Source: Actinomycetospora straminea
GTDB lineage: Bacteria; Actinomycetota; Actinomycetes; Mycobacteriales; Pseudonocardiaceae
Reading direction: 5' to 3'
DNA: 64,000 bases
Assembly (NCBI RefSeq): GCF_028737255.1
Contig: NZ_JAQZAN010000001.1
Location: forward strand, 616,567-680,566
Shown here: positions 12,319-24,884 of the stretch, piece after piece
How positions within the stretch are numbered: position 1 is the stretch's first letter
How the letters are laid out: every line of letters begins with the position of its first letter
Made by a program: the position numbers and the translations under genes
The notes under the pieces: generated by a model
What the model was told of the DNA's origin: nothing
Seen by the model: only the letters and a program-made list of their open reading frames with translations
Database searches by the model: none

Positions 12319-12618
12319 TCAGTACTTGAGCAGGTTGGCGTCGTCGACCGAGGTCGTCCGGCGCGTGCGGAAGATGGCCATGATGATCGAGAGGCCGACG
12401 ACGACCTCCGCCGCGGCGACGACCATGACGAAGAAGGCCATGATCTGGCCGCCGAGCGACCCGTTGATGCGGGAGAAGGTGACGAGCGTCAGGTTCACCG
12501 CGTTGAGCATGAGCTCGATGCACATGAACACGACGATCGCGTTGCGCCGCACCAGCACGCCGACCGCGCCGATGGCGAACAGCAGCGCGGAGAGCAGCAG
12601 GTAGACCGTGGGGCTCAT
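12319..12618 (-). CDS. nuoK: NADH-quinone oxidoreductase subunit K
   Basis: Small membrane subunit of complex I (99 residues, three helices). The two conserved membrane glutamates of the proton path are visible in [14 protein letters not shown] and in [13 protein letters not shown]. Length and helix pattern are those of the family. The ATG overlaps the end of nuoJ by four bases (ATGA). Confidence 0.96.
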   Translation of the reverse strand: MSPTVYLLLSALLFAIGAVGVLVRRNAIVVFMCIELMLNAVNLTLVTFSRINGSLGGQIMAFFVMVVAAAEVVVGLSIIMAIFRTRRTTSVDDANLLKY

Positions 12619-13577
12619 CGGGCTCCCTCGCTCTCGCCGGTCGCGCGGTGGGAGCCCTCGCTGAGCCGGTCGTGGGTGCTGCCGACGTCGTGCCCGGCGT
12701 GCCCGTCGGTGTGACCGTCGCCGTGACCGTCGCCGCCCCGCAGAGCCCGGGCGTCGACCTCGCCGGCCGGGCCGCTCTCGGACGCCACGTCGGCGATGTC
12801 GGCGTCGAGGCGCTCGCGGCGGGTCGCCTCGATGATCCTCGACAGCGAGGCCGGGGCGACCGAGCCGTCGGGGAGCAGGGCCGGGGTCGCGACCGAGTCG
12901 GCGGTGGCGAACACGCCGGGCCCGGAGCGCGAGCCGTACTGCGCGAGCGGCCCGCGCAGGCGCTCGACGACGCGCTCGCGCTGGCCCGCCTGCTTCCGGC
13001 GGACCTGGCCGGCGAACGTGTAGACCATCGCGCCGACGGCGGCGGTGATGAGCAGCGCCGAGGTCAGCTCGAAGGGCAGCAGGTAGTCGCGGAAGATGCT
13101 GGTGCCCAGCGCCTGGACGTTGCCGCGCGCCTCCGGGCCGTAGCCCGGGCCGAGCCCCACCGGGCCGACGGCGGTCAGCGTCTCGGCGACCGCGGCGACG
13201 GCCAGCCCGCCCAGCCCGACGCCGAGGACGGCGGCGGCCAGGCGCTGGCCGCGCAGCACCTCGACCACGGAGTCCGAGGCGTCGCGCCCGACCATCATCA
13301 GCACGAACACGAACAGCATCATGATCGCGCCGGTGTAGACGATGATCTGCGTGAACCCGAGGAACGGCGCCTGCTGGACCATGTAGAGCACGCCCAGGCT
13401 CAGCATCGTCAGGACGAGCCACAGCGCCGAGTGCACCGCGTTCCGCGCGAAGACCATGCCCAGGCCGCCGGCCAGGGCCACCGGGCCGAGGATCCAGAAC
13501 GCCACCGACTCGCCGGTGCTCATCTCCCCGCCGCCGGTCATCGGCGCCGCGGCGGCGATCGCGCCGACGGCGCTCAC
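12615..13577 (-). CDS. nuoJ: NADH-quinone oxidoreductase subunit J with histidine-rich tail
   Basis: Membrane subunit of complex I with five helices, including the conserved [20 protein letters not shown] and [18 protein letters not shown] segments (the pi-bulge helix). The protein is 320 residues, much longer than E. coli NuoJ (184), because of a ~140-residue hydrophilic tail after [11 protein letters not shown]. The tail ends in a region rich in His, Asp and Gly ([17 protein letters not shown]), which might bind metal; this is inference. The GTG start overlaps the nuoI stop (GTGA); internal ATG codons at [10 protein letters not shown] are alternatives closer to the usual start. Confidence 0.94.
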   Translation of the reverse strand: MSAVGAIAAAAPMTGGGEMSTGESVAFWILGPVALAGGLGMVFARNAVHSALWLVLTMLSLGVLYMVQQAPFLGFTQIIVYTGAIMMLFVFVLMMVGRDASDSVVEVLRGQRLAAAVLGVGLGGLAVAAVAETLTAVGPVGLGPGYGPEARGNVQALGTSIFRDYLLPFELTSALLITAAVGAMVYTFAGQVRRKQAGQRERVVERLRGPLAQYGSRSGPGVFATADSVATPALLPDGSVAPASLSRIIEATRRERLDADIADVASESGPAGEVDARALRGGDGHGDGHTDGHAGHDVGSTHDRLSEGSHRATGESEGAR

Positions 13578-14212
13578 CGCTTCTCCCCGGTGCTCGTCAC
13601 CGAGCTCTGCTCCACGGCCTCGGTCGAGACGCCGTCCTGCGGCGCCGGCTCGCGCGCCGGGGCCATGACGACCTCGTCGCGCACCGCGTCCTGGACGTCG
13701 GAGCGCCGGGCCATCTCCGGGCCCTGCACGTAGTAGTCCTGCTCGTCGGCGCCGAGGCGCATCGGGTGCGGCGGCTGCTCCATGCCCGGCAGCAGCGGGG
13801 CGAGCAGGCGCTCCTTGTCGTAGATCAGGTCCTGGCGGTCGTCGTCGGCGAGCTCGTACTCGTTGGTCATCGTCAGCGACCGCGTCGGGCACGCCTCGAT
13901 GCACAGCCCGCAGCCGATGCAGCGCAGGTAGTTGATCTGGTAGATCGCGCCGTAGCGCTCACCGGGCGAGTAGCGCTCCTCGTCGGTGTTGTCCCCGCCC
14001 TCGACGTAGATGGCGTCGGCCGGGCAGGCCCAGGCGCACAGCTCGCAGCCGACGCACTTCTCCAGGCCGTCCGGGTGGCGGTTGAGCTGGTGGCGCCCGT
14101 GGTAGCGCGGGGCGGTCACCTTCTTCACCCGCGGGTAGTCCTCGGTGACGACCTTGCGGAACATCGTCGAGAAGGTGACGCCGAAGCCGGCGACCCCGTC
14201 GAACAGGCCCAT
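13574..14212 (-). CDS. nuoI: NADH-quinone oxidoreductase subunit I
   Basis: Peripheral-arm subunit carrying 4Fe-4S clusters N6a and N6b, the relay to subunit B. Both ferredoxin motifs are complete: [12 protein letters not shown] (cysteines 53, 56, 59, 63) and [12 protein letters not shown] (98, 101, 104, 108). The 212-residue length includes a ~60-residue acidic C-terminal extension not found in E. coli. The ATG shares one base with the nuoH stop (TGATG). Confidence 0.97.
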   Translation of the reverse strand: MGLFDGVAGFGVTFSTMFRKVVTEDYPRVKKVTAPRYHGRHQLNRHPDGLEKCVGCELCAWACPADAIYVEGGDNTDEERYSPGERYGAIYQINYLRCIGCGLCIEACPTRSLTMTNEYELADDDRQDLIYDKERLLAPLLPGMEQPPHPMRLGADEQDYYVQGPEMARRSDVQDAVRDEVVMAPAREPAPQDGVSTEAVEQSSVTSTGEKR

Positions 14213-15528
14213 CAGGGCTCTCCTTCCCGGCTGGCGCCGGCGGACACGGTCTCGCCGCTCGGGTCCTTCTCCCGGGACCCGGCGACGGCCCGGCGGCGAC
14301 GCTTGGGCGTCGGCGGGACGGCCAGGTCGAGCGGCGGGACGGGGTAATCGGTGACGATCGTCGGCTCGGGGTCCTCGTCCGGCGGCGCCTGGTCCGGGAT
14401 GAGCAGGGCCGCGCCGACGAGCAGCACGAGCGCCACGCCGCCGACGATGAGGATCTGGCCGGTGGTGAGCTCGGCGCGCAGCACCCGCAGCGTCGCCACC
14501 AGCATCAGCCACAGCAGGCTGACCGGGATGAGCAGCTTCCAGCCCAGGCGCATGAACTGGTCGTAGCGCTGCCGGGGCAGCGTGCCGCGCAGCCAGACGT
14601 AGACGAACAGGAACACCAGCGTCTTGCCGAAGAACCAGACCAGCGGCAGCCAGCCCTCGTTGACGCCGGGGATCAGCGACAGCGGCCACGGGGCCATCCA
14701 GCCGCCGAGGAACAGCGTCGTGGCCACCGCGGAGAGGGTGACCATGTTGACGTACTCGGCGAGGAAGAACAGGGCGAACTTCAGCGACGAGTACTCGGTG
14801 TGGAAGCCGCCGACCAGCTCCGACTCGGCCTCGGGGAGGTCGAACGGCGCGCGGTTGGTCTCGCCGACCATCGACACCGCGAAGATCAGGAAGCTCACCG
14901 GCAGCAGCCAGACGTACCAGCCGGTCGACTGCGCGGCGACGATGTCGGCGGTCGAGAGCGAGCCCGCGTAGAGGACCACCGCGATGATGGACAGGCCGAG
15001 GGCGAGCTCGTAGGAGATGACCTGGGCGGCGCTGCGCAGGCTGCCGAGCAGCGGGTAGGGCGAGCCCGACGCCCAGCCGGCGAGCACGATGCCGTAGACG
15101 CCGATCGACGAGCAGGCGAGCACGACGAGCACGCCCACCGGCAGGTCGGTCAGCTGCAGGGCGGTGCGCTCGCCGAAGATCGAGACCTCGGGGCCGAGCG
15201 GGATCACCGCCCACGCGACGAACGCGGGCACCACCGAGAGCACCGGCGCGATGAAGAAGACCGCCTTGTCCGCGAGGACCGGGCGGATGTCCTCCTTGAA
15301 CGCGAGCTTGAGCCCGTCGGCCAGCGACTGGAGCAGCCCGAACGGTCCGTTCCAGTTCGGGCCCGGCCGCTGCTGCATGCGGCCCACGACCCGGCGCTCG
15401 AACCAGATCATGAACAGCGTGACCAGCATGAGGCCGGCGAAGATCACGAGGACCTTGATCGCCGTGAGCCAGAACGGGTCGTCGGCGATGAGGGTCTGCG
15501 TGTACCCCGGCGGGGGCATCGGGTTCAC
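14212..15528 (-). CDS. nuoH: NADH-quinone oxidoreductase subunit H
   Basis: Membrane subunit that forms much of the quinone-binding chamber, 438 residues and eight core helices. Family sequences include [20 protein letters not shown] near residue 43, [16 protein letters not shown], and [20 protein letters not shown] with the acidic quinone-site residues. A ~60-residue hydrophilic C-terminus is actinobacterial in style. The GTG ([10 protein letters not shown]) overlaps the nuoG stop by four bases; ATG four codons later is an alternative. Confidence 0.96.
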   Translation of the reverse strand: MNPMPPPGYTQTLIADDPFWLTAIKVLVIFAGLMLVTLFMIWFERRVVGRMQQRPGPNWNGPFGLLQSLADGLKLAFKEDIRPVLADKAVFFIAPVLSVVPAFVAWAVIPLGPEVSIFGERTALQLTDLPVGVLVVLACSSIGVYGIVLAGWASGSPYPLLGSLRSAAQVISYELALGLSIIAVVLYAGSLSTADIVAAQSTGWYVWLLPVSFLIFAVSMVGETNRAPFDLPEAESELVGGFHTEYSSLKFALFFLAEYVNMVTLSAVATTLFLGGWMAPWPLSLIPGVNEGWLPLVWFFGKTLVFLFVYVWLRGTLPRQRYDQFMRLGWKLLIPVSLLWLMLVATLRVLRAELTTGQILIVGGVALVLLVGAALLIPDQAPPDEDPEPTIVTDYPVPPLDLAVPPTPKRRRRAVAGSREKDPSGETVSAGASREGEP

Positions 15529-18130
15529 GAGGGGCTCCCGGGGTGCGAGGGGCTGCCGCCACCGAGGCGGACGGGCCCGCCGTGGCCCAGCCCGAGACCG
15601 GCGAGGGTGACGACGCCGTTCTCGCCCGGCACCCGCGCGGGCACCCAGACGACGTCGTCGGGGAGGTCGGCGACCTCCACCGGCAGGATCAGCGAGCCAC
15701 GCGGGCCCTCGACCTCGGCGGGGTCGTCCTCGGCGAACCCGAGGCGGCGGGCCGTGGTCGCCGAGAGCCGGATCCGCGGCGGGCGGGCCGTGCCGGCGAG
15801 GTCGGGCTCGTCGGCCAGCAGCGCGCCGCCGTCGAGGAGCTGGCGCCAGGAGGCGAGGCGGAGCTCGGGGTTGTCGCCCGTGGCTGCCGGCTGCCCGGCG
15901 TGCTCGGCGTGCTCGGCGTGCTCGGGCGCGCGGACCGCGCCCCGCGTGGCGGGCCGGCCGGTGCCGAGGCGGGCGAGCTCGGCGCCCGCGACCTCGGGGG
16001 TCTGGGTGAACAGGTCGACGTCCATCTCGACGGCGAGGGTGTCGAGCACCCGGCAGTCGGGCAGGGTCGTCGCCGCCGTCCCGCCGACCCGGCCGGCCGA
16101 GCCGCCGGACGGGTCGATCGTGGTGGCGAACCGCCGGTCGCGGCCCTCCCAGTTGCGGTAGGTCCCCGCCTTGTTGATGACCGGGGCCACCGGCAGGACG
16201 ACGTCGGCGTGGGCCGTGACCTCGGAGTGGGCCAGCTCGAGGCTGACGACGACGTCGGCCGCGGCGAGCGCCGCCCGCGCGAGGTCGGGGTCGGGCAGGT
16301 CGGCGAGCTCGACGCCGCCGACCACGAGGCCCGCGAGCTCGCCGTCCGCGGCCGCGCGCAGGATCGCGGTGGCGTCGCGGCCGGGCGTCGCGGGGAGGTC
16401 GGCGACACCCCAGGAGGAGGCGAGAGTCGCACGCGCGGCGTCGTCGGCGACCGGGCGGCCGCCGGGCAGCACCGTCGGCAGCAGGCCGGTGTCCACCGCG
16501 CCGCGCTCGCCGGCGCGCCGCGGCACCCAGGCGACGCGGGCCCCGGTGCGCGCGACCAGGTCGGACACCGCGGCGTAGAGGCCGGGGACCTCGGCCGCCC
16601 GCTCCCCCACCAGCACCACGGCGCCGGGCTGCGCGAGCGCCTCGGCGACGGGGTCGGGCAGGGAGGCGAGCGCCGCGGGCTCCTGGCCGGGCGCGCAGCG
16701 CACCAGCCGCCCGCCGGTCTTCACGACGGCCGGGCTCGACCAGTGGCCGAGGTGGTGCACCGCCGTGCCCGTCCGCGCGGCCTTGCGCAGCCGCAGGAAG
16801 ACGATCGGCGCCTCCTCCTCGACCTCGAGGGCCACGGTGAGGACGGCCGGCGCCTCCTCGAGGTCGCCGTAGGTGACGCCCAGGCCGGTGCCCGCGACGT
16901 GCGCGGCGAGGAAGTCGAGCTCCTCGTCCGAGTGCGCCCGCGCGCGGGCGTCGACGTCGTTGGTGCCCAGCGCCAGGCGCGCGAACTTCGCGTAGGCGTA
17001 GGCGTCCTCGAGGGTCAGGCGGCCGCCGGGCAGGACGCCGACACCGCGCTTGGGCGCGAGCTCCTCGCCGTCCTCGCCCACCGGCGCCGGACCCGACCCG
17101 TCGCGCGCGGCGACGAGCAGGGCGGCCGCGCGCTCGAGCGCCTCGGTCCACGAGGCCTCGACCAGCGCGCCGTCCTCCCCCCGGACCATCGGCCGCGTGA
17201 TCCGCTGCGCGGACTGCGTGTACCGGAACGCGAAGCGGGTCTTGTCGTCGATCCACTCCTCGTTGACCTCGGGGTCGTCGCCCGCGAGCACGCGGGTCAC
17301 CGCCCCGCGCCGCCAGTCGCGGCGCACCGACGCGCCCGAGCTGTCGTGCTCCGCGACGCCGGGCGTGGAGACCAGGTCGAACGGCCGCGAGCGGAAGCGG
17401 TAGGACGCCGAGGTCAACGCGCCGACCGGGCAGATCTGGATGGTGTTGCCGGAGAAGTAGGACTGGAAGTCCTCGCCCTCGCCGAAGGCGGTCTCCTCGG
17501 TGCCGATCTGCTGGTGCGCGCCGCGCTCGAGCAGCTCGATGAACTGGTCACCGGCGATCTGGCGCGAGAACCGGGTGCAGCGCTGGCAGAGCACGCAGCG
17601 CTCGCGGTCGAGCAGCACCTCGTCGGAGATCGGCAGCGGCTTCGCGAACGTCCGCTTCTCCTCGACGAACCGCGACTCCGCCCGCCCCGACGACATCGCC
17701 TGGTTCTGCAGCGGGCACTCGCCGCCCTTGTCGCAGACGGGGCAGTCGAGCGGGTGGTTGATGAGCAGCAGCTCCATGACGCCCTGCTGCGCCTTGTCGG
17801 CCACCGCCGAGGTCATCTGGGTGTTGACGACCATGTCCGTGGCGACGGTCATCGTGCAGCTGGCCTGCGGCTTGGGCATCTTGCGCCCGCCCATCTCCAC
17901 CTCGACCAGGCACTGGCGGCAGGCGCCGGCCGGGTCGAGCAGGGGGTGGTCGCAGAAGCGGGGGACGACGATGCCGAGCCGCTCGCAGGTGCGGATCAGC
18001 AGCTCGCCCTGCGGGGCGTCGACGATGCGGTCGTCGATGGTCAGCCGCACGTGCCCCTCGGGGACGGGCGGCAGGTCGTCCCGCTCCGAGGGCTTCGCCG
18101 GGGCCTCCGATGCCTTCTCTGACGCCGCCG

Positions 18131-18134
<4 letters not shown>
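15525..18134 (-). CDS. nuoG: NADH-quinone oxidoreductase subunit G, lacking the N7 cluster cysteines
   Basis: Largest hydrophilic subunit (869 residues). The 2Fe-2S site has cysteines 61, 72, 75 and 93. The His-Cys3 4Fe-4S site is [19 protein letters not shown] with H127 and C131, C134, C140. The next site has C180, C183, C186 and C235. A molybdopterin-type fold without cofactor follows. The fourth cluster (N7), where present in other species, uses a CxxCxxxC motif plus a distal Cys; here the equivalent segments read [12 protein letters not shown] and NEEWIDDK, so all four cysteines are replaced. GTG overlaps the nuoF stop. Confidence 0.96.
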
Positions 18135-19458
<1,324 letters not shown>

Positions 19459-19462
<4 letters not shown>

Positions 19463-20256
19463 GCGTTCTCTCCCTCGTCGGGCACCGCGGGGGCGGTCCA
19501 GCCGCGCTCCTCGGCGAGCCGGGCGCCGGCCAGGCTCTCCGGGGCCGCCGACGGCCCGGCGACGGCCTCGAGGCCGCCGACGGCCGGGTCGTCGTAGAAA
19601 CCGGCGAGCAGCAGCTCGACCGAGCGGAAGTCGGTCAGCGGCGCGCCGCGCGTCGGGTGCGGCTTCTCCCCGCGGCGCAGCGCGTCGATGATCTCGAGCG
19701 CCGAGTCGACGGTCTGGTTGTCGAAGAACTCGTAGTCGACGGTCAGCACCGGCGCGAGGTCGCAGGCCGCGAGGCACTCGGCGTGCTCGAGGGTGGCCGT
19801 GCCGTCGGCGCTGGTCTGCTCGTGCCCGATCCCGCCGAGCCGCTCGCCCACGGCCCGGTAGATGGCGTCGCCGCCCAGGGCCGCGCACAGCGTGTTGGTG
19901 CAGACGCTGACGAGGTGGCGCCCGGTGGGCTCGCGCTTGTACATCGTGTAGAAGGTCGCGACCGCCGAGACCTCGGCGGTCGTGATCTCCAGGGCCTCCG
20001 CGCAGAACGCGATCCCGGCGCGGGAGACGTGGCCCTCGACGTGCTGGACGAGGTGCAGCAGCGGCAGCAGCGCCGACCGCGGCTCCGGGTAGCGGGCGAT
20101 GATCGCCGCCGCCCGGTCGCGCACGCCGTCGAACACCGTGGTGTCGACCGTGCTCAGCCCGGCGTGCTGCGCGGTGGTGCCGCCCGCCTCGTCGATCGCG
20201 TGCTCGGGCTCCTGCGGCGGCGCCGCGGGCGCCTCCGGTCCCAGGGCACGGCTCAT
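19459..20256 (-). CDS. nuoE: NADH-quinone oxidoreductase subunit E
   Basis: Thioredoxin-fold subunit with the 2Fe-2S cluster N1a, partner of NuoF. Ligands are C119 and C124 (VCTNTLC) and C161 and C165 (CLAAC). At 265 residues it is about 90 longer than E. coli NuoE, with a ~40-residue N-terminal addition and an Ala/Pro/Glu-rich C-terminal tail. The ATG overlaps the nuoD stop by three bases within TCAT on the plus strand. Confidence 0.96.
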
Positions 20257-21599
20257 CGGTCACAACCCCCCATCACGGGATCCAGGCTGGCCAGCGCGGC
20301 GATGACGTCGGAGACCATCCCGCCCTCGGACATCGCCGGCGCGGCCTGCAGGTTGACGAAGCTGGGGTCGCGCAGGTGGACCCGCAGCGGGCGGGTGCCG
20401 CCGTCGGAGACCAGGTGCGCGCCGAGCTCGCCGCGCGGCGACTCGATCGGCACGTACGCCTGGCCCGGGGGCACCTTGAAGCCCTCGGTGACCAGCTTGA
20501 AGTGGTGGATCAGCGACTCCATCGACTGGCCCATGATCCGGCGGACGTGCTCGAGCGAGTTGCCCATGCCGTCGGCCCCGATCGACAGGCGCGCCGGCCA
20601 GGCGATCTTGGCGTCCTCGACCATGACCGGGCCCGGCTCGAGACGCTCCAGGGCCTGCTCGATGATCTTCAGCGACTCGCTCATCTCCTCCACCCGCAGC
20701 AGGTAGCGGGCGAAGCTGTCGGCGGCGGTGTCGGTGGGGACCTCGAAGTCGTAGTGCTCGTAGCCGAGGTACGGGTCGACCTCGCGCAGGTCCCACGCGA
20801 GGCCCGCCGAGCGCAGGATCGGGCCGGTGACGCCGAGCGCCAGGCAGCCGTCGAGCGGCAGGTAGCCGACGCCCTCGAGACGCTGGCGCCAGATGCGGTT
20901 GCCGGTGAGCAGCTTGTGGAAGCCGGGCAGCCGCCCGCGCATCACCTTGACGAACGACCGGATGCGCTCCTCGTGGCCCTCGGGCAGGTCCTGCACGACG
21001 CCGCCGGGGCGGACGAAAGCGTGGTTCATGCGCAGGCCGGTGAGGAACTCGAGCAGGTGCAGGACCTCCTCGCGCTCGCGGAACCCGTTGGTCATGCCGG
21101 TGAGCGCGCCGAGCTCCATGCCGCCGGTGGCGAGCGCGACGAGGTGCGAGCCGATCCGGTTGATCTCCATGAGGAGCACGCGGATCGTCGCGGCGCGGTC
21201 GGGGACCTCGACGCCGAGCAGGCGCTCGGTCGACAGGCAGTACGCGGTCTCGTTGAAGATCGGCGAGAGGTAGTCCGCGCGCGTCACGAACGTGACGCCC
21301 TGGGTCCAGGTGCGGTACTCGCAGTTCTTCTCGATGCCGGTGTGCAGGTAGCCGATGACCAGGCGGGCGTCGGTCACCGTCTCGCCGGAGAGCTCGAGCA
21401 CGAGCCGCAGCACGCCGTGGGTCGACGGGTGCTGCGGGCCCATGTTGATGACGATGCGCTCGTCGCCGGCGGTCTGGTCGACCATCTCGTCCCAGTCGCC
21501 ACCGGTGACCGTGTAGACGGTGCCCTCGGTGGTCTCGCGGCTGGTGGCGGCGTACGGGTCGCTCGGGGTGCCGGTCTGGGTGTCGTCCCTCGTGCTCAC
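20253..21599 (-). CDS. nuoD: NADH-quinone oxidoreductase subunit D
   Basis: The 49-kDa-type subunit (448 residues), which with NuoB forms the quinone reduction site at the junction of the two arms. [16 protein letters not shown] contains the conserved histidine loop that contacts quinone; the ending [16 protein letters not shown] is close to the family's usual MG(D/E)xDR. An acidic/threonine-rich ~45-residue N-terminus precedes the core. The GTG start (VSTRDDT) overlaps the nuoC stop (GTGA). Confidence 0.96.
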   Translation of the reverse strand: MSTRDDTQTGTPSDPYAATSRETTEGTVYTVTGGDWDEMVDQTAGDERIVINMGPQHPSTHGVLRLVLELSGETVTDARLVIGYLHTGIEKNCEYRTWTQGVTFVTRADYLSPIFNETAYCLSTERLLGVEVPDRAATIRVLLMEINRIGSHLVALATGGMELGALTGMTNGFREREEVLHLLEFLTGLRMNHAFVRPGGVVQDLPEGHEERIRSFVKVMRGRLPGFHKLLTGNRIWRQRLEGVGYLPLDGCLALGVTGPILRSAGLAWDLREVDPYLGYEHYDFEVPTDTAADSFARYLLRVEEMSESLKIIEQALERLEPGPVMVEDAKIAWPARLSIGADGMGNSLEHVRRIMGQSMESLIHHFKLVTEGFKVPPGQAYVPIESPRGELGAHLVSDGGTRPLRVHLRDPSFVNLQAAPAMSEGGMVSDVIAALASLDPVMGGCDR

Positions 21600-22405
21600 G
21601 TGTAGGCCCTCCGCTGGTCGGGCGGCGGGATCTCCGCGTCGTGGTACTCCACGGGGATGCCGCCGAGCGGGTAGCTCTTGAGCTGCGGGTGGCCGTTCCA
21701 GTCGTCCGGCATGAGGATCCGGGTGAGGCTCGGGTGGCCCTCGAAGACCACGCCGAACATGTCCCAGGTCTCGCGCTCGTGCCAGTCGGCCGTCGGGTAG
21801 ACCTCGACCAGCGACGGGCAGCGCGCGTCGTCGAGGTCGAGGGCGATCTCGAGGCGCAGCCGGCGCCGGTAGGTCATCGACAGCAGGTGGATGACGACGT
21901 GCAGCTGCTGCGGCACGCCCTCGCCGTAGTCGACCCCGGAGACGCCCGAGCAGAACTCGAAGCGCAGGCCCGGGTCGTCGCGCAGGGTGCGGGCGAGGCG
22001 CACCAGGTGCTCGCGGTCGACGTACCAGGTCATCTCGCCGCGGTCGACGGTCACCTGGTGCACGCACGTGTCGAGGTCGGCGCCGCCGTCGTCGGCCAGC
22101 GCCGCGGCCGCCTCGTCGGCGACCTCGTCGAACCAGCCGCCGTAGGGACGCTCGGCGGGCGCCGGGGCGTAGCCGGGCAGGCGCAGGCCGCCGAAGCCCG
22201 ACGTGTCGCCGGAGCCCTGGATGCCGAACATGCCCTCGCGGGCCCGGCCGGCGGTGGAGCCGCTGACGTCGCGGCGGGCGATCTCCTGCGGGCCGAAGGC
22301 GGTGCCGGCCGTCCCGGGGTTCGAGGCCCCGGTCGGCCCGCTCGCGCCGCCGGCGCCGGTGCCGGGCGTCTGGGGCGTGCCCTGCGGCTTCTCGTCACCA
22401 GACAT
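21596..22405 (-). CDS. nuoC: NADH-quinone oxidoreductase subunit C
   Basis: The 30-kDa-type subunit linking peripheral arm subunits (269 residues). The signature is [20 protein letters not shown] followed by [22 protein letters not shown]. The first ~90 residues are a low-complexity Gly/Thr/Pro/Ala-rich extension that is absent in E. coli. The coding region overlaps nuoB by 11 bases. Confidence 0.95.
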   Translation of the reverse strand: MSGDEKPQGTPQTPGTGAGGASGPTGASNPGTAGTAFGPQEIARRDVSGSTAGRAREGMFGIQGSGDTSGFGGLRLPGYAPAPAERPYGGWFDEVADEAAAALADDGGADLDTCVHQVTVDRGEMTWYVDREHLVRLARTLRDDPGLRFEFCSGVSGVDYGEGVPQQLHVVIHLLSMTYRRRLRLEIALDLDDARCPSLVEVYPTADWHERETWDMFGVVFEGHPSLTRILMPDDWNGHPQLKSYPLGGIPVEYHDAEIPPPDQRRAYT

Positions 22406-22991
22406 GCTCGCGCTTCGCCTCCCCCGTCTTCCGGTCCTTCTTGGCGTACTTCTCCGAGGAGGGCAGCAGCTCGAGCTTCTCGCCCTGGGCGCGGCGCTCG
22501 GCCGCGAGCTCGGCGCGGACCGGCCCGAGCGGCTCGTTCTGGATCTTCTGGTGCAGCTTGAGGATCGCGTCGATGAGCATCTCGGGCCGCGGCGGGCAGC
22601 CCGGGAGGTACATGTCGACGGGCACGACGTGGTCGACGCCCTGGACGACCGCGTAGTTGTTGAACATGCCGCCCGACGAGGCGCAGACGCCCATGGCCAG
22701 GACCCAGCGGGGCTCGGCCATCTGGTCGTAGATCTGGCGCAGCACCGGGGCCATCTTGTTGGTGACGCGGCCCGCGACGATCATCAGGTCGGCCTGGCGG
22801 GGGCTCGGGCGGAAGACCTCCATGCCGAACCGGCCGAGGTCGTAGCGCGGGGCGCCCGAGGTCATCATCTCGATCGCGCAGCAGGCCAGCCCGAAGGTGG
22901 CGGGCCACAGCGATGCCTTGCGGGTCCAGTTGACCAGGCTCTCGACGCTGGCCAGCACGATCCCGTTCGGGAGCTTCTCTTCCAGTCCCAT
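22395..22991 (-). CDS. nuoB: NADH-quinone oxidoreductase subunit B
   Basis: Subunit with cluster N2, the last iron-sulfur cluster before quinone. The ligands are the tandem cysteines C37-C38 ([11 protein letters not shown]), C103 (MGVCASSGG) and C132 (LPGCPPRP). It is 198 residues long with a basic/acidic C-terminal tail after [15 protein letters not shown] start four bases after the nuoA stop. Confidence 0.97.
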   Translation of the reverse strand: MGLEEKLPNGIVLASVESLVNWTRKASLWPATFGLACCAIEMMTSGAPRYDLGRFGMEVFRPSPRQADLMIVAGRVTNKMAPVLRQIYDQMAEPRWVLAMGVCASSGGMFNNYAVVQGVDHVVPVDMYLPGCPPRPEMLIDAILKLHQKIQNEPLGPVRAELAAERRAQGEKLELLPSSEKYAKKDRKTGEAKREHVW

Positions 22992-22995
22992 GCTT

Positions 22996-23361
22996 CTAGC
23001 TCCAGTCCAGCCCGCCGCGCCGCCACACGTACGCGTAGGCGAAGGCGACGGTGGCCACGAACAGCACGATCTCGACGAGGCCGAACAACCCGAGCGCGTC
23101 GATGTTCACCGCGAACGGGTAGAGGAAGACCATCTCGATGTCGAACAGGATGAACAGCATCGCGGTGAGGTAGTAGGCCACCGGGATGCGGCCGCCGCCG
23201 GCGACCGGCTGCGGCGAGGGCTCGATGCCGCACTCGTAGGAGTCGAGCTTGGCGCGGTTGTAGCGGTGCGGCCCGATGAACGGCGCCGCCGTCACCGAGA
23301 ACAGCCCGAACGCGGCCGCGAGACCGAACATGACGATGAGCGGGACGTAGGGGTCCAGCAT
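22996..23361 (-). CDS. nuoA: NADH-quinone oxidoreductase subunit A
   Basis: First gene of the complex I operon: a 121-residue, three-helix membrane subunit. The first-loop segment [10 protein letters not shown] (conserved Cys) and [15 protein letters not shown] (acidic residues of the second helix) are typical. The ATG at 23361 was chosen because AAGGAG lies six bases upstream; the frame is open further upstream but without a family match. Confidence 0.96.
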   Translation of the reverse strand: MLDPYVPLIVMFGLAAAFGLFSVTAAPFIGPHRYNRAKLDSYECGIEPSPQPVAGGGRIPVAYYLTAMLFILFDIEMVFLYPFAVNIDALGLFGLVEIVLFVATVAFAYAYVWRRGGLDWS

Positions 23362-23516
23362 CGTCGTCTCCTTCCTCCCCGGTGCTGCGCGTCGGGAGTG
23401 TCGCGTGGTGGGGCCCCCGTGCAGGGCCGTGTGGTGGAACACGCTCGTCGGGCCACGGGGACCCTAATGAGGACGACCGGGCCGTCCGCCGATCAGGGCG
23501 CCCTAACCCGTCGAGG
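23362..23516 (-). promoter_or_regulatory. Upstream region of the nuo operon
   Basis: The 155 bases between the menJ stop and nuoA should hold the main nuo promoter or a menJ terminator. A perfect 10-bp palindrome AGGGCGCCCT lies at 23495-23504, and a short inverted repeat GTGTGGTGGAACAC lies nearby. No convincing -35/-10 pair is visible, so the promoter position is not assigned. Confidence 0.4.
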
Positions 23517-24869
23517 TCAGGCGGCGCGTCCGGCCGCCGGGGCCCCCTTCCGCGCGGGGGTGTCGGGTCGGTCGGTCAGGGGCGGCACCAGGCGCAGGGC
23601 GAGCTCGAGGACGCGGTCGGCCGCGTCCCCGTCCCGCCCGTCGGTGAGGCCCGCGAAGAGCTTGAGCGCCGTGCTCATCACCCGGCGCCGCGGCAGGCCG
23701 AGGCGCAGCGCGTGGTGCATGAACCGCGGGCGCCCGAGAGCGTGCGCGGCACGGTTGCCGACGCGGTAGTAGCGGCCCAGCGCGTGGCGCACCGCGACCG
23801 GGTAGGCGCCGAGCGCCCGCTCGCGGCCGGGGCCCTCGGGGCGGGCCATCGCCTGCACGACGCACTCGGCGGCGAGCGCGGCGGACTCCATCGCGTAGGC
23901 GATGCCCTCGCCGCTGAAGGGGTTGACCATGCCGCCGGCGTCGCCGACGAGCACGAGCCCGTCGCGGTAGACCGGCGTGCGCGACAGGCCCATCGGCAGC
24001 GCGGCGCCGCCGATCGGTCCGGTGGCGTTCTCCTCGGTCAGGCCCCACGCCTCGGGCAGGCCCTCGAGCCAGGAGCGCAGCAGCGCGCGGTAGTCGCGCT
24101 TGTCGCCGTGCTGCGTGGCGAGCACGCCGAGCCCGACGTTGGCGGTGCCGTCGCCCATCCCGAAGACCCAGCCGTAGCCGCCGTGCAGGTCGGGGCCGAC
24201 GCCCGGGCCGTCGAGCAGCCCGAGGTGGGTCTCGAGGTAGCGGTCGTCGTGGCGCGGGCTCGTGTAGTAGCGGCGCACGGCGACGCCGAGCGGGCGGTCG
24301 TCGCGCTTGGCGATCCCCAGGCTCAGGGCGGTGCGGGCGCCGACGCCGTCGCAGGCGACCACCAGCGGCGCGGTGCACGTCGCGGGCGTGCGCCCGGGGC
24401 CGCGGCGGACCTCGACGCCGGTGACGCGCCCGGTGCGCTCGTCGCGGGTCGCGCCGGTGACCGAGACGCCCTCCTCGACGCGGGCGCCGGCGGCGCGGGC
24501 GTGGTCGGCGAGCATCTGGTCGAAGTCGCGGCGGGGGCGCACGAGGCCGTAGGCCGGGTAGCTCGCGAGCTCGGGCCAGTCGAGCTCGACGCTCGCGCCG
24601 CCCCCGATGACGCGCAGGCCGCGCTGGTGGCGCCAGCCGGCCTCCTCGCGGGTGTCGACGCCGAGGTCGACGAGCTGCTTCACGCCGCGCGGGGTGACGC
24701 CGTCGCCGCAGACCTTCTCGCGCGGGAACGTCGCCTTCTCGAGCACGAGGACGTCGAGGCCGGCGCGCGCCAGGTACGTCGCGACCGTGGAGCCCGCAGG
24801 ACCGGCACCCACGACCACGACGTCGGCGTCGCTGTCGGGGCTGCGGCGCGCTCCGGTGGTGGCGGACAC
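23517..24869 (-). CDS. menJ: Geranylgeranyl reductase family flavoprotein, probable menaquinone reductase MenJ
   Basis: FAD-dependent reductase of 450 residues. DVVVVGAGPAGSTVATYLA and VLVLEKATFPREKVCGDGV form the N-terminal Rossmann FAD site, and GDAGGMVNPFSGEGIAYAM is the second FAD motif of this family. In M. tuberculosis the homologue MenJ (Rv0561c) saturates one double bond of the menaquinone side chain; neighbouring menG, nuo and polyprenyl synthase genes here favour that role over archaeal-type lipid reduction. The GTG start (VSATTGARR) has AGGGAG about 12 bases upstream; a Rex/CRP-like palindrome lies in the leader. Confidence 0.85.
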   Translation of the reverse strand: MSATTGARRSPDSDADVVVVGAGPAGSTVATYLARAGLDVLVLEKATFPREKVCGDGVTPRGVKQLVDLGVDTREEAGWRHQRGLRVIGGGASVELDWPELASYPAYGLVRPRRDFDQMLADHARAAGARVEEGVSVTGATRDERTGRVTGVEVRRGPGRTPATCTAPLVVACDGVGARTALSLGIAKRDDRPLGVAVRRYYTSPRHDDRYLETHLGLLDGPGVGPDLHGGYGWVFGMGDGTANVGLGVLATQHGDKRDYRALLRSWLEGLPEAWGLTEENATGPIGGAALPMGLSRTPVYRDGLVLVGDAGGMVNPFSGEGIAYAMESAALAAECVVQAMARPEGPGRERALGAYPVAVRHALGRYYRVGNRAAHALGRPRFMHHALRLGLPRRRVMSTALKLFAGLTDGRDGDAADRVLELALRLVPPLTDRPDTPARKGAPAAGRAA

Positions 24870-24884
24870 GGCGTCTGGCTCCCT

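Noticed and set aside
23362..23442. Longer NuoA starting upstream of 23361
   Set aside because: The added residues are not membrane-like and do not match NuoA; AAGGAG placed six bases before the ATG at 23361 identifies the start.
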